A stretch of 64,000 nucleotides of DNA from Larix kaempferi (taxonomy: Eukaryota > Streptophyta > Pinopsida > Pinales > Pinaceae): the NCBI GenBank assembly GCA_027924585.1, contig BSBM01000825.1, positions 848,001-912,000 on the forward strand. The letters run 5' to 3'. Below the pieces are notes generated by a model that was given only the letters and a program-made list of their open reading frames with translations, was not told the origin of the DNA and searched no databases. This document shows, piece by piece, positions 34,860 through 46,405 of this stretch (positions are counted from its first letter, which is position 1; each line of letters opens with the position of its first letter). The position numbers were made by a program, and so were the translations under genes.

Positions 34860-36110
34860 CTTTCCATTTCTAGTACACTCACTACTATTGCACCTACTAC
34901 CAAACCACCTATTTTTATGGCTCAAACCTCCGAAGATAATACGGTCCAATTATATAAACCAAAGAAATCTCAACAATATGGGGGTAAAAAGAAAAAAGAA
35001 AAAAGAAAGAACCCTTCTAACAAGTGAGGAATGTAGCAATCCCCATCACATAATGCTAGGGTAAATAAGAAAGAAAAGGAAATCAAAATTCCCTTGCAAT
35101 ACTTGTGGAGGTGACCATATGACCCATTTATATCCACACTTAAAAGAGGTTAATGAGTTTATTACTCATAAAAACTATGCCCCACAACCTACTATTTTAA
35201 CGAATCCTTTCCCTCCCTAGTAGCAGCATCAACAAATGATTGCTCCAATTCCTCCACCTATGCAAGGGGGAAATGGGGGTCATCCTTGTCAAGGGGATGG
35301 GATGCCAAATGCCAATCTCTTTTTATGTGAGGAAACTGTCACCTTGACCACTTGAAATTGTACTTATGAGAAACATAAGACAAGTTCTCCTAAATAAGAC
35401 TTAGCCTCATCATCCCCACCTAATGGCCCTATTCATGTAGAGAATCATGTTCTTGACATAGTCATTCACCCTCCAAAGGGGCTACTTTGACGTGCAATAC
35501 ATAATCCCAATGCTCGCACTGCACACAATTACAATATTGTGGAAGATTTAGCTTAGGCTCCTTATGCTATGTTTTCTCTCGAAGTGTTGCAAATTTGTCC
35601 TATGCAACATAAGTCACTATTGTCGGCCACTAGAGGGATTGATCCCACTAATTTGAGTTTGGTCATATCTGATATGGAACATAGCCAAGTGAGGCTCTCC
35701 CACCAGATTGATTTTCAAATTCAAGCAGTATTGCATGAGAAGAATATATTTCACACAGTTATTGATGAAGGAGCCTCTACTTTCACTATATCTATATCGT
35801 GTTGGCATGTGATAGGATCTCTTGATATTGTCTAGTATTCCACATTGTTAAAGGCATTTGAAATCCAAACATCACCCCTCATGGAATCCTAGTTTTCTTA
35901 CCAATTGAAGCACGGGGAAAAACCTCCACAGTCGATGTTGAGGTAGTCAGTTGTTGGGACGTAGTTGGTTTTACACCATGAAGGCAGTAGTTTGATTAGT
36001 ATTTTGACTCCTTTGTTCCCCCCACCAAGGGAAAATAGTCACTGTAGACCAAATTGATTACTACACGTCCGTATTACATCTCAACCCCAACAATAATGTT
36101 ACTTTTGTAG
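34860..36110 (+). pseudogene. Decayed gypsy gag end and protease
   Basis: Continues the gag of 31896-33146. There is a Lys-rich segment (about 34960-35025), then a degraded zinc knuckle (CNTCGGDHMTHLYPH, about 35098-35140), then the protease region 35569-35835 with HTVIDEGASTFTIS. DEGAS replaces the usual DTGA/DSGA. Order and wording match the minus-strand copies at 46406-47011 and 60553-60873. Many stops are present. Confidence 0.75.
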
Positions 36111-37140
36111 GTGATTCCATGAAGGCCTATGAGAGTGTAGGTGCCGACTTATTTAAGGATTCATATTTGATGCAATATTTCCCCTTTCTCCACCTAATCG
36201 CTCAAAACATGAAGCTCCTATTCACATTATATCTTCCATTATCAGCATTTCCCTTGGTTCATCTGATGCTTGGGTTGTGCCTGTACCTATGGAAGTTGAC
36301 TCTGCTAGAGATGAAATGCCCTTGTCTATGGTCAAGTCTTCTTAACATGTTATTCAATCAACTTCCATTGATTCTGAATGTAATCACCACCAAGTTGTAT
36401 ATCTTGATCATTATTTCATTCCCTCATGGGCCACTTCCCCATCTCCTTCACATGAACTTTTGACAGATGTTGTACGACCCGATGAGGCAACTATGGAAGG
36501 TATTTCCACGTGTGATAGGACTTGGGAGGATATGCATCATTGTGCCTCTTTCATTCCCGATCTAGAAAATATGGTAGAGTTTCTACAAAATATTGATCAT
36601 GATTTCGATACTCACCTAGTTGTTTATCTTGATCCTACTTTGGATATTAACCTAGTTTTTTATTTGATCTTGCTCACGATCCTCGCCTAGTTGTTGATCT
36701 TGATACTGATCCCAATTCTCACCCAGTTGACGATCTCGATCCTGATTCAGATCCTCTCCGAGTTGTGGATCTTGATACCTTTCACTCTTGGGATGATTCT
36801 TCACCTATTTCACACGAATTTTTTGATGATTTACTACCTTTGGATGAGGCCCTTATGGAAGTCATGGCTATTAACGACAAGCATTAGGAGGAGAAGTACC
36901 ATAGTGAATCTCTTCTTCCTAATCAAGAAAAGGTGGAGAATGTTATTCAAGCCCTCGTTTTGACTACCAAACCCTTATGGAACCATCCCTACAAATTTAA
37001 ACATGTGCTACATCAGGGGCATATGAGTTATCTAATTATGACAGTGACACTATGGCGAGGCCCCATAATGGGACTTGCTTGTGCAAGTACTATGCATAGG
37101 TTGCATTGCCTTGTAGTGCTTTGTATGTTATGTAACATAA
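36111..37140 (+). pseudogene. Decayed region after the protease, Asp-rich repeats, no RT seen
   Basis: Reads as a degraded protein with repeats of the type VVDLDPDSDP and DLDTDPN (about 36600-36780) and HDFDTHL. It sits where the spacer between protease and RT would lie. I find no RT, RNase H or integrase motif before the sequence loses all frames at about 37140. It is part of the same old element as 31896-36110. Confidence 0.45.
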
Positions 37141-38739
37141 TGTGGTATGGTGTGCATTTTGTGTGTGTATGCTATGTCTCAGTCCATTACAAAACATTAA
37201 AAACCCAAAAACATTAGCAAATTTTAAAAATCTAAAAACATTACATAGGTACATTTTTTACTATTTTTATCTTTTTGGGCTATTGATGTGTGTTTTGGAG
37301 ATAGTTTTGTCTATTTTTTTAGGATTTGATGGAGGAGACATAGGATTTTTTGGTGACATCCACTTATGCTACATAATTTATACCCATGGCATATAGGGAT
37401 AGGATTTTTTTCCCTTGCACATTGCATTTTATATATCTGTCATTATTCCCATCATTGCGCCATAGGGTCGATCCCTCTTAGTTGCGACCTTTTCCATTCC
37501 ATTTGTATTTATGTCATCACTTATTCAGTAGCTCCTTCCCCACCTGGGTACTCTAGAATATCACCTAGATTATCATTTCTTACCCATGTTTCTCTTATGG
37601 TAGGACCAAAAGCTCCTTTAGTCCATGAATCCCACATGATTGAGCCATATTTTCCTTTCTCATCATTATTATTCTAGACATCCCTCGGGGTTCCCAAGCT
37701 TGCATTTCTCATATGGTCGCATCTTCTTGGTCACTTATGTCATGTTTCTTGCTGCTTGATTAACCCATTTTGGTTACACTATTGTAGCAACACTTACTAA
37801 CCTGATGCCTTGCTTTGCTTTCTATTGCAATATCCTACCTAGGGAGAGAATTGTTTCCATAATCGGTCCCATTTTCTTCATGATTCCACACTTATGTCCC
37901 ATGTCACCGAGTTGGTTCCACGTGCAAATGAACCTATTGACACTCATTGGTACTTCTTGTTCTATCCCACTGAGTATCCTTTTATCCTTTTTTATGATTG
38001 TTAAAACTAAATGAAAAAGGCACCTTATGGAGCATTTTTCTCTCTCTTCTTTGAGCTCCTTAAAACATAAAAATGGCCCCGATTTGACATGTCTAGGATC
38101 ATTAGAGTTCCATAGATAAGGTTCATTTATGATCATTCTTCCATCTCTCCTTCAAGCCCGTTAAAAATAGAAGGAGGCCTCTAGTTGACTTTTCCATATT
38201 TTTAAAACTTCTATGGAAAAGTTACATATGGAGTTTTCTTTAAGTTTTTTAGACTACTTAAAATTGAAACCACCAGCAAGCATCAACTGACCCAGGATCG
38301 ACAAAAATCCACGGGATGGTAGCATATTGAGCACTCTTCTGTCCTTTATTTGAGCTCCTTAAAAAATGAAGAAGGTACTTAAAAAGAGAAAAAACGGGGG
38401 GGATTACATTGTCTATATTAAGAAGTGGTAGCAGTCTAGTACATCACCCTTGAACATGGCACCTATTTGCACCTTTATCTTCCAGTTGGTTTATCTGCAT
38501 GCCTTAGATCCTTACCATTTTCCTAATTCATAATACTCCTTCGATTGGTTACTCTTCCAATCACTATGGAGGGTGCTTCGATGCCTCCTGTACCATTTCA
38601 ATATGGTCTATATGGTGTTCTTGAGTCTATGTTGCCTATTCACATAGTGGTCATGCTATATGTTCAAGGGCATGTCAACCTTAGTCAACCATCCCTGTGT
38701 CAATTGACCTTATGTTTTATCCATCCCTATGTCAGTTTG
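37141..38739. other. Degraded sequence with imperfect repeats, no gene
   Basis: No frame can be followed. From about 38030 to 38400 a phrase like CTCTTCTTTGAGCTCCTTAAAA recurs three or four times at roughly 100-bp spacing in diverged form. This could be the leader of another gypsy element. Confidence 0.45.
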
Positions 38740-38744
38740 TTGTA

Positions 38745-38931
38745 TGTAACAATAAAATAATATTAAATATAATTAATATCATTAGTCATGCCCTTTGATG
38801 AAAAGGTACAAGACGGGCTTATTTAAGCCCAACCCATTGTATTCATTTATCATCTTCTACATCTATCAAATATACATTTTACATTATACATTACGTTTTC
38901 TTTCTGCTTTCACCCACTCTTCTCTACTCCA
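38745..38931 (+). repeat. 5' LTR (187 bp) of the non-autonomous element
   Basis: TGTAACAATA...CTACTCCA. It contains the inverted repeat GGGCTTATTTAAGCCC, whose centre is TATA-like. It differs from the 3' LTR by several substitutions and indels. Confidence 0.9.
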
Positions 38932-38932
38932 T

Positions 38933-38945
38933 TGGTATCAGAGCC
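38933..38945 (+). other. Primer-binding site of the non-autonomous element
   Basis: TGGTATCAGAGCC directly after the LTR and one T; initiator tRNA-Met type. Confidence 0.9.
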
Positions 38946-39216
38946 TCTCGGCTCTCGGCACCAGACCACCACCTTCCACTCCAATTTCCGCTGCCCGCCA
39001 CTCCCATACACCCTGCTCCCTCCTTTGTGCTCATCCACCTTCTCCCATGCTTTTTCCCCCATCATCCTTCCGCTTACTCCCTTCAACCCTCATACGTATA
39101 CCCCCCTCCACAGCATCCCACTCCACGCTTCTCCCTTCGCCCAGCCTCCTCCTCCAACTCACCCTCCACTTCGTCACTTTCCCTCACGCCCAGCCACCAC
39201 TGCAGCTCCACCTCCC
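38946..39216 (+). other. C-rich leader of the non-autonomous element, first part
   Basis: A strongly C/T-rich stretch (CCACC, CTCC, CCCTCC words). It continues beyond the insertion at 52059-52500. Open frames in it are Pro/Ser/His-rich and probably due to composition. The phrase GCCACCAC(T/C)GCAGCTCCA occurs on both sides of the insertion point. Confidence 0.6.
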
Positions 39217-39221
39217 GTGAG

Positions 39222-39884
39222 TGTAGCTAGGGTTTTCACCCTAGCTTGTGCAAATGAGCACCTAGAAATGAAAGACAATACATTAAAATGGAAATTATTC
39301 TAAACATGTGCATGAAACATAAAAGACAAGAAATATAAATGGTTTTTTGTATTAAAAATTATACCTCCAATGTGAAGGTTGGTGAAGTTCTTGCAATGAT
39401 CCAAGAGGGTTGCTCCAAACTCCAACTTTGCTCCTTCTCTTTCTGCAAAAGATTGGAAATGGGCCAAAAGGGGCACTCAATGGTGAAAGTAGCTCAAGGG
39501 TGAGCTAGGGTTTCAAGAGTGATTTTGGCAGAGTAAGGGTGTATTTGATTGTGGATATGAAATGAGGGGTCTCCATCACCTATTTATAGGTTTTTAGTGG
39601 TGGAGTGTTGGCCCATGGTTTTGGGAACCATATGGTTTAGGTCAGCTGTATAGGGTTTTTTCCTCCTTTTTCCTCTTTTTCCTCCTTTTTTTATATTTTT
39701 TATTCCCTTTTTAGAGGGTTTTTGCTATTTTGGAGGAATTTTGGATAATTTTGGGGGAAAAGGGGGTTTTTTAGCCTTTTGGAGGCTTTTTTTAGGGTTC
39801 TGAAGGTAAATATGGTAGGAAATATGGACAAATGAGTCATGTAATGGGGTAGATGAGGTAGTGAGCACTTTTTGGGTGTTAACA
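39222..39884 (-). repeat. 3' LTR (663 bp) of the Tat-like element
   Basis: TGTAGCTAGG...GTTAACA. A minus-strand TATAAATA lies at 39581-39588. Compared with the 5' LTR it lacks about 44 bp containing a hairpin near 39261 and one copy of a GGCCTTTTGGAGGCTTTTT duplication. I count roughly a dozen substitutions between the two. Confidence 0.93.
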
Positions 39885-39900
39885 GATTGCCCCCTGATGT
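39885..39900 (-). other. Candidate polypurine tract
   Basis: Minus strand CATCAGGGGGCAATC directly precedes the 3' LTR. The related copy at 57344 has CACGGGACATC in the same place. Confidence 0.6.
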
Positions 39901-40029
39901 GTGAGGGCAGGAGCTCATCGTATGGCCGATAGACATCATAAGTCTTGTATGGTTTTCCTGGGGTGTGGAGAAGAGAAGAAACAAACTGAAGCCCGGAACA
40001 ACGGTCCCGAATAAACTACAAAAACTAAA

Positions 40030-40270
40030 AGTACATAACCTCAATAATGGATGAGGAATAATCTGATCATATGGACGAGGCGGGCATTCCCATGCTCGTA
40101 TCAAGATATAGAACAATAATAACAATGGGGTCCAAAATATGGGGACCTGACATATACATGGCCTCAAATAATGAATGAGGAAGAATCTCAATATATGGAC
40201 GAGATGGGCATACCCATGCTCGTATCAAGATACATAAAAAATAACTGGGAGGCCCGAAAAGGGGGACCTG
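40030..40270. repeat. Two-copy tandem repeat, about 123 bp
   Basis: CCTCAATAATGGATGAGG at 40039 and CCTCAAATAATGAATGAGG at 40162 start two similar blocks, each containing ATGGACGAG, CCCATGCTCGTATCAAGATA and GGGGACCTG. Confidence 0.9.
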
Positions 40271-40583
40271 TAGGATACATAGAGAACCACTATGTACATT
40301 ATAAGGGTCCAGAGGGGACACAAATCTGGGACATACTGCTGGGATGACCATGTCTAAGCTGAAGAACTGATACACTGGAATGACAACAGTGCTATTGAGT
40401 GTGGTACCAGAGGAACTGTTGAGCTGCTGGATCATAGTGACAAGGGGTCATACTCTCAATGGTACACTGAACTGGAACTGAACTGGGTACTCAAGGAAGC
40501 ATATAACTGGATGGATTCCGAATACAATCACCAACGCAACCCGGACATCCATGGGAACATATAACTGGGCGTTCCGAAGTGAC

Positions 40584-41183
40584 TCACCAATGTGCTAGAG
40601 TAGGGGGAGATCCAAGGTCTTCGACCAATAATGGAAGGGATATAAACCCTGCGCGATTCTCAATGATGCGATCAAGGTGTTGTAGTCGAGCATGTGAGAA
40701 ACAACCACTCAGAGAGGCAATGATGACTCCTCTCAAAAATGGTCCGTAGGCACTCACCACAGATGGTGATGGGTCCAAGGCGCAGGGACCTCTGGGTCTA
40801 TCCTTTGGAATAGAGGGGCTATCATCGACAGAGGGAGACCTACAACTAGCAAGGCAATGATGTTTCCTTGATAGGAGCGCGAGGTGGAGAACCGAAGTGT
40901 GAGAGTACTGATGGTAGGAATGACATACGGTGGGGGTTAACTGGGCAAGTAGAGTGGGTGGACTCAAACTTCCTTTGTTCAGAGTATGATGGCGTGGATG
41001 ATCGGGAAGCATATGAAACTGACTGATGGGAAATGGATCATAGCTGTAATGGATCAAGGATAGCGACTGGGATGAGGGATACTCAAGCTGGTGTAAAATG
41101 GCAGGAGACTGCAGACTACTCTGAACAAAGGCGACCTGATTGGGGGTGCTACTGAGATGATCGATCATAGTGCCAAAAGGCAC
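40584..41183 (-). CDS. Unassigned ORF (199 codons) downstream of pol in the Tat-like element
   Basis: The longest open frame in the 2.7 kb between the pol stop and the 3' LTR. It reads Ser/Pro/His/Leu-rich with no motif I recognise and has no known start signal. Tat-lineage elements can carry an extra ORF in this place, but composition bias may also keep the frame open. The pol frame beside it has collected many stops, so an intact unrelated frame may be chance. Confidence 0.25.
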   Translation of the reverse strand: MPFGTMIDHLSSTPNQVAFVQSSLQSPAILHQLEYPSSQSLSLIHYSYDPFPISQFHMLPDHPRHHTLNKGSLSPPTLLAQLTPTVCHSYHQYSHTSVLHLALLSRKHHCLASCRSPSVDDSPSIPKDRPRGPCALDPSPSVVSAYGPFLRGVIIASLSGCFSHARLQHLDRIIENRAGFISLPLLVEDLGSPPTLAHW

Positions 41184-41230
41184 TGGGGGACTTCTTCATG
41201 GGTTAAGGAACTAGAAGAAGTGGGTGAAAA

Positions 41231-41535
41231 ATGGTACTGTCATGTGGATTTATACGAGCCCAAGACAGTTCATGCTCGTGAGTGATTTCAATTTTAAGGA
41301 GTCTGAAAGCGATAAGAAGACTCTAAAATAATGGAATGGTACTGTCGTGTGGATTTGTACGAGCCCAGGACAGTGCATGCTCATGGTTGCTTTCAATTTT
41401 AAGGAGTCTGAAAGCGATAAGAAGACTCTGAAATAATGGAATGGTACTGTCGTGTGGATTTGTACGAGCCCAGGACAGTGCATGCTTGTGGTTGCTTTCA
41501 ATTTTAGAGAGTCTGAAAGCGATAAGAAGACTCTA
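41231..41535. repeat. 105-bp tandem repeat, three copies
   Basis: ATGGTACTGTCRTGTGGATT begins at 41231, 41336 and 41441, so the period is exactly 105 bp. Each unit includes GCCCARGACAGT, TTTCAATTTTA and GTCTGAAAGCGATAAGAAGA. Copies 2 and 3 are nearly identical; copy 1 is more diverged. Confidence 0.95.
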
Positions 41536-41974
41536 GGGATGCAATGAAGAACTCTTCTAGCTGGTGTGACTAGATTATTCTTTTTTCATAATTAGTCTAC
41601 CAGTTCCTGAAAAGGGTTAAACTTATACCAAATAGATGCCCTCTCAGGTACTTTAACGAGCATGAAAGGAAGCAAGATTGCTCGGCGATCTTTTCATTGT
41701 TTTAGGAGTCAGAAAAGAGCTTAACAGAAACTCCCTAAGTGTCTTTTTCCTAAAGGACTTGTCCGGCCCGAAAAAGGGATAAAATTATATCGAACAAAAG
41801 GAATGGCCAGGCAAGGAGGAAGTGCTCAATCAAGGAACATTTATGATAACCAAGAACGAGGGTAGGGGGGAACACTGGTGGGCCTCCTTGTGGGGTAATG
41901 AATGGTGACAAAATAATGAAATAGTTGCAGTATGACAGGAGTGAATGGCTCATGTAAAAATGTGGAACAATCCG

Positions 41975-42285
41975 ATGGCGGTCGATGTGGTGCGCAAACC
42001 GAGGTAGCAAGGTGTCGGGACACAATGTTGAAACTGCACCAAGTGAGAGCGAGAAATGATCTCAAGCATCATCACGAGCTTGGAAAAATGAATCCAGCGA
42101 TATAAAAGGTGTCAAAAATGGATAACGGCCGATGTGGCACGCAAACTGAAGTGACGGGGGGCGTTTTGGAAAAATACCCAAAAAATCTGGGGGTGAGAGC
42201 GAGAAATGATCTCAAGCATCATCACGGGCTCAAAAGAATGAATCCGATGATATAAAATATACCAAAAACGGAGAGCAGCCGAAGT
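41975..42285. repeat. Two-copy repeat, about 153 bp
   Basis: GTGAGAGCGAGAAATGATCT plus CAAGCATCATCACG occurs at about 42041 and 42194, each preceded by a GATGTGG(T/C)(G/A)CGCAAAC-type phrase. It lies in the non-coding 3' part of the Tat-like element. Confidence 0.85.
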
Positions 42286-42556
42286 GGCACACTACTCCGC
42301 TTGGTTATTGGTAGCAACGCCTATACATATTCCGTCAAGGTGAATCATTTCATGTGAAGGAGAATATAAGACCCATGCTGCAGAAGCCAGGTTGGGAGAT
42401 CAGCGGCTTGCTCCATCGGCGAAGCCAATGTAATAAGGTGGAAGATGGTCCATCTGTGGTCATGCAAAAATGATGAATGTAAGATTGTGGTAAAAAAGGT
42501 GAAAAACAAAAAGAAAGCAAAATGTACAATACGGACCAATTGGGCCTTGGGTTGAT

Positions 42557-43705
42557 TTAGGGATAAAAACGTTTAAGATACAACCCGTTATGGGGGTTGC
42601 GCAAAGGGTGACCTTCTAAGTCAGTTAAAATGTATGCCCCATTGTCGAGGCAGGTCTGCACATTGTAAGGGCCTTGCCACATGGACTCAAACTTTCCTTT
42701 ACCAGTTTTGTCGTGGGCTTGGTCATAGGCGAGGACGAGGTCCCCTTCATGGACAGTTTGAGGGTGTACATGTTTGTCGTAACCAGCTTTGGAGCGGTTC
42801 TTGGCAGCTTCAATGGTCTAGAGAGTGGCACGACGGTCTTCATCAGCTTGTTCTAGTGATAGCAGACGTTGCTCGAGTGGGGAGGTGTCTGGGAGAAGCT
42901 CGACGATGATGTGTAAGGCAGGTATCTGACACTCGATGGGCAGGACAGACTCTACATCATGAACTAAATGAAAAGAGGTAAAACCAGTGGCGGTCTTGGT
43001 GGATGTGCGGTAAGCCCATAAGGCAGGGAACAACATGTGGTGCCAATTGGACTTATGCCGGTCAACAGTGCATTGGAGGATGGTTTTTAGAATTTTGTTA
43101 ATGGCCTCTACTTGACCATTCCCTTGGGGGTAGTAAGCAGAGGAATACTGATGCTCAAACTTGAGGAGGGTGGATAACTTGCGCCAAACGAAATCTTCGA
43201 AGTGTGAACCATGGTCTAAGACCAACTATTTGGGAACCCCGAATCGAGTGATAACATGGTTAAAAAAGAAACAGGCAGCGGTGTCAGCGGTACAATTGAA
43301 AGTGGGCATGGCTTCGACCCATTTGGTGAAGTAATCGACGGCGACAATGATGTATTTATGGCTATTGGCAGATGGGGGTTTACACTCCATGAAGTCGATG
43401 GCCCACTTACAAAAGGGACCACTGGTGACGACTGGGTGTAACGAAGCAGGTGGTGTCCGGGCCTTGGGGGCAAAAAGTTGGCAATTATGGCAATGTTTGA
43501 CTGCTGTGATGCAGTCAGTAAAGAGTGTGGGCCAGAAGTATCCGGCGCGGATGACCTTTTGGGCAATTTCCATCCCAGAGAAATGCCCGCCGCAGGCACC
43601 GCTATGACAGTCATTGAGGATGTGTTCGGCTTCCTCGTGTGTAAGGCAATGACAGAGAATAGTTTCAACCCCTCGCCGGTAAAGGACATCGCCTAAGAGG
43701 AGATA
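42557..43705 (-). pseudogene. Integrase of the Tat-like element
   Basis: Same frame as RT and gag. Visible parts: zinc module (HSGACGGH and HCHNCQ), core with WAIDFMECK (Asp), LVLDHGSHF (Asp) and YYPQGNGQVEAINK (Glu), and a C-terminal domain ending YLKRFYP with the natural TAA at 42557-42559. It is broken by TAG at 43223-43225 and TAG about 42815, both readable as Gln. The zinc residues and the DDE triad are otherwise present. Confidence 0.9.
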
Positions 43706-44275
43706 TCAAGAGGACTGGTGACGCATACGACGGCGTCCATCACGATTGATGTTGGGTCTGAATTTCTGCATGCGCAGGTATAACAAAATATCACCGTACC
43801 ATAGGTCATCAGACGAGATGATGAACAAGTGGTTGTTGGGTAACTCATCAGATATTTGTGGGGACGACAGAAAGGAGGGGAGATCGGTGATGAGTTGGGC
43901 AAGCACGATGGCTTTAGTGCTCTTAGGGGTGCAGAAAGTGTGGTCATATTCCTGGAGGATAATGACCCATTTAGCAACACGACCTTGCAGGAGCTGCCGG
44001 TTTAGGAGATAGACCATAGGGTTGGAGTCGGCGACAACTGTGGTATGGCTGAGAAAAATGTAGTGTTGCAATTTTTGGACGGAAAAGACCACAGCTAGGG
44101 CTAGTCTCTCCTCGTATGGGTAATGTAGGGGTGGTCCAGACAAGGTATGGCTAACGTAATAAATGACATGCTCTTGGTGAGAGGTGTCTTCTTGAACCAA
44201 GACTCCAGACACGGCATGTTCGGATGCCGAGACGTAAAGGATGAAGTCCTGAGAGAAATACAGAGGGGAGATCAA
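43706..44275 (-). pseudogene. RNase H region of the Tat-like element
   Basis: Reads FILYVSASEHAVSGVLVQED, then YPYEERLALAVVFSVQKLQHY and LLNRQLLQGRVAKWVIILQEYD: the RNase H and tether order usual in gypsy. It ends at a TGA (SS-stop-YLLLGDVLYRRG) where Arg (CGA) would fit. Same frame as its neighbours. Confidence 0.88.
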
Positions 44276-45499
44276 AGGGGATTGTGTGAGAGATTTCTTG
44301 AGGGCTTCGAATGCAGCTTCTGCTTGCTCATCCCAAACAAAGGGTATGTGGGTATGAAGTAGGCGTAAGAAACCATGAACTTTAGTGGCGTAATCAAGAA
44401 CAAAATGTCGAAGGAAATTGGATCGCCCCTACAGACTCTGGAGCTGCCGAAGCGTGCGAGGAGAGGGAAGGTCTAAAATGGCTTGGACCTTCAGGGGATC
44501 GACAGCAATTCCTTTCTGGGAAACAATGAAACCCAACAACCGGCCTGCCGGAATGAAAAAGACACACTTGTGTGGGTTCAAGCGGATTTGATATTTGCGA
44601 CAACGCAGGAAAACTTGCCGGAGGTCGTTAAGGTGGTCTGATCATTTCCGGGAACAAGCTGTAAGGTAATCAAGATAGACTAACAGGATATGGACCAAGT
44701 CATGAAAGAAATAGGTCATGGCCCACTGGAAGGTGGCACCATCATTTTTTAGGCTGAAAGGCATGACGCGATAGGCAAAGGTGCCCCATGGGGTGGTAAA
44801 GGCAGTCTTGTACTGATCCTCCTTTCAGATCTGAATTTGGTTGTATCCGAAAAAGCCGTCCATGAAAGATAGGACTTCATGTCCCGCACACGCATCGATG
44901 AGTTGGTCAATGAATGGCATAGGGAAGTTGTCTTTGGGACAAGCGTGGTTTAAATCGTGGAAGTCAGTACATACTCTAATGGTGCCTTGTTTTTTGTTAA
45001 CAGGAACGGGATTTGAAACCCAAGTGGTATATGCAATAGGATAAATGAATCCTGCTATGCGAAGTTTTTCAATCTCTGCTTTGACCCCGGGGAGCTTTGA
45101 GGGGTGAATGGGGCGCTGTTTCTGACGAATGGGGGGTACATCAAGCCATGTGTCAATGTGGTGTTCTATAATGGCGGGGTGAAGACCAGGCATTTCGGTA
45201 TAGGACCAGGCAAAGACATCACGGAATTCTTGGAAAAGTTTTTTGTATTCTCCAATCTCATGCTCATTGCAAGAGGCTGCTAAGGTAATGATTTCAAGAG
45301 CACCAGGTGGGTCAGAGATATCGATGTGGAGGACGGGTGCGATGTTGGCCATGTTACCTTCCTCAAAGGCATCGGGAGCAGGAATAGGGTCCTTAAACCA
45401 GTCGAATTTAGTGGGAAGGAAATCTTTGGACTCAACCGCGAGTTGGGTAGCTGTGGTAGAGGAGGATTCTTCTGGGAGGAAATGGGAACGATGATGCAT
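44276..45499 (-). pseudogene. Reverse transcriptase of the Tat-like element, active site altered
   Basis: Start to fingers: IDTWLDVPPIRQKQRPIHP, VCTDFHDLNHACPKDNFP, LSFMDGFFGYNQIQI, then TGA at about 44822 (Arg CGA fits), VMPFSLKNDGATFQWAM, LVYLDYLTACSRK. The YxDD box at 44666-44677 reads YLDY, so the second catalytic Asp is lost. Further stops follow (K-stop-SDHL, SL-stop-GRSNFLRHF). The enzyme could not be active even without the stops. Confidence 0.92.
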
Positions 45500-46405
45500 G
45501 TCATCCTAGGGATAATCTGGGGCAGTGAGAGCCTCTAGAATCTCCTCATCATTGCGGAAACTTTGAGTGGTCAAATCGGTTGACTAGGGAGGGGTAGTCG
45601 AAGAGATCATATAAATGGTATTAATATCTCCGGATGGGGATGATACCGGGGGGTGGATCTCCTCAATTGTGGGGGGTGCCGTCTCAAGGTCCAAATTATT
45701 CATCTCGTAGAGAGCTGCTCTGTAATCTGGGAGATCAGGACAGTGATGTGAGTAGTGGCCGTAAATACTGCATATGGCACAAGGGTGGTTGGTACGCAGT
45801 GATTTATCACGAGGCTTAGGGGTTGGATCTAGTTCGACAACCGGGATGTTGGGGTCGTCGTCAAGCATTTACATGTGTTCCTATAATGTAGGTAATTGTG
45901 AACATTGATGAGTCAGATGGCCTAACTCATCACACAATGAGCATTTGGGGGGGGGCACAAAACACAGGAGGGGGTTTAACTTCCTTGGGAGGGGGTACAG
46001 TAGTGTATGGTTGTGGGCCTCTACCCCCAGTGGGCTTGATAAGAGGAGGGGGATTCGTAGATGACGAAGGGGTAGCGACACCGGGAGGTGGTTGAGTAGT
46101 AGTGACAATGGGTTGCACCGGTTGAGGACGACATTTGGTGTCGGCGGGGGAACGGGAGGCGAAATATACCACACGGGTAATCCTAAGGTTAACCCGGGGA
46201 GGCTGAGAGTAGCCATAACCGGGGCGCTGACTACTCCCGAGGGAGGGACTAGGAAGGGGATTGTGTGGATGGGTGTAACACCAATGTGACTAGGTACCAA
46301 TGGTGGTTTGGGTAACAAGGGCGGTTGATTGTTGGGTGTTTGTGTATTGTGAGAAAGGGTACACAGGTCAGATACTTCTATCGCAGGTGACGGGGGTGGA
46401 ATGGA
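45500..46405 (-). pseudogene. Spacer between protease and RT, with a second zinc-knuckle-like motif
   Basis: Same frame. The segment 45868-45584 reads NHPCAICSIYGHYSHHCPDLPDYRAAL, a complete CX2CX4HX4C knuckle much like the gag one, followed by an acidic segment. Upstream (46318-45881 in another frame) Pro-rich sequence is seen. A zinc knuckle after the protease is unusual; it may be a duplicated gag piece. Confidence 0.6.

Noticed and set aside
38795-39303. Pro/Ser-rich ORFs in the leader of the non-autonomous element
   Set aside because: Produced by C-rich composition, lying between the primer site and an insertion; one even runs across the insertion border at 39222.
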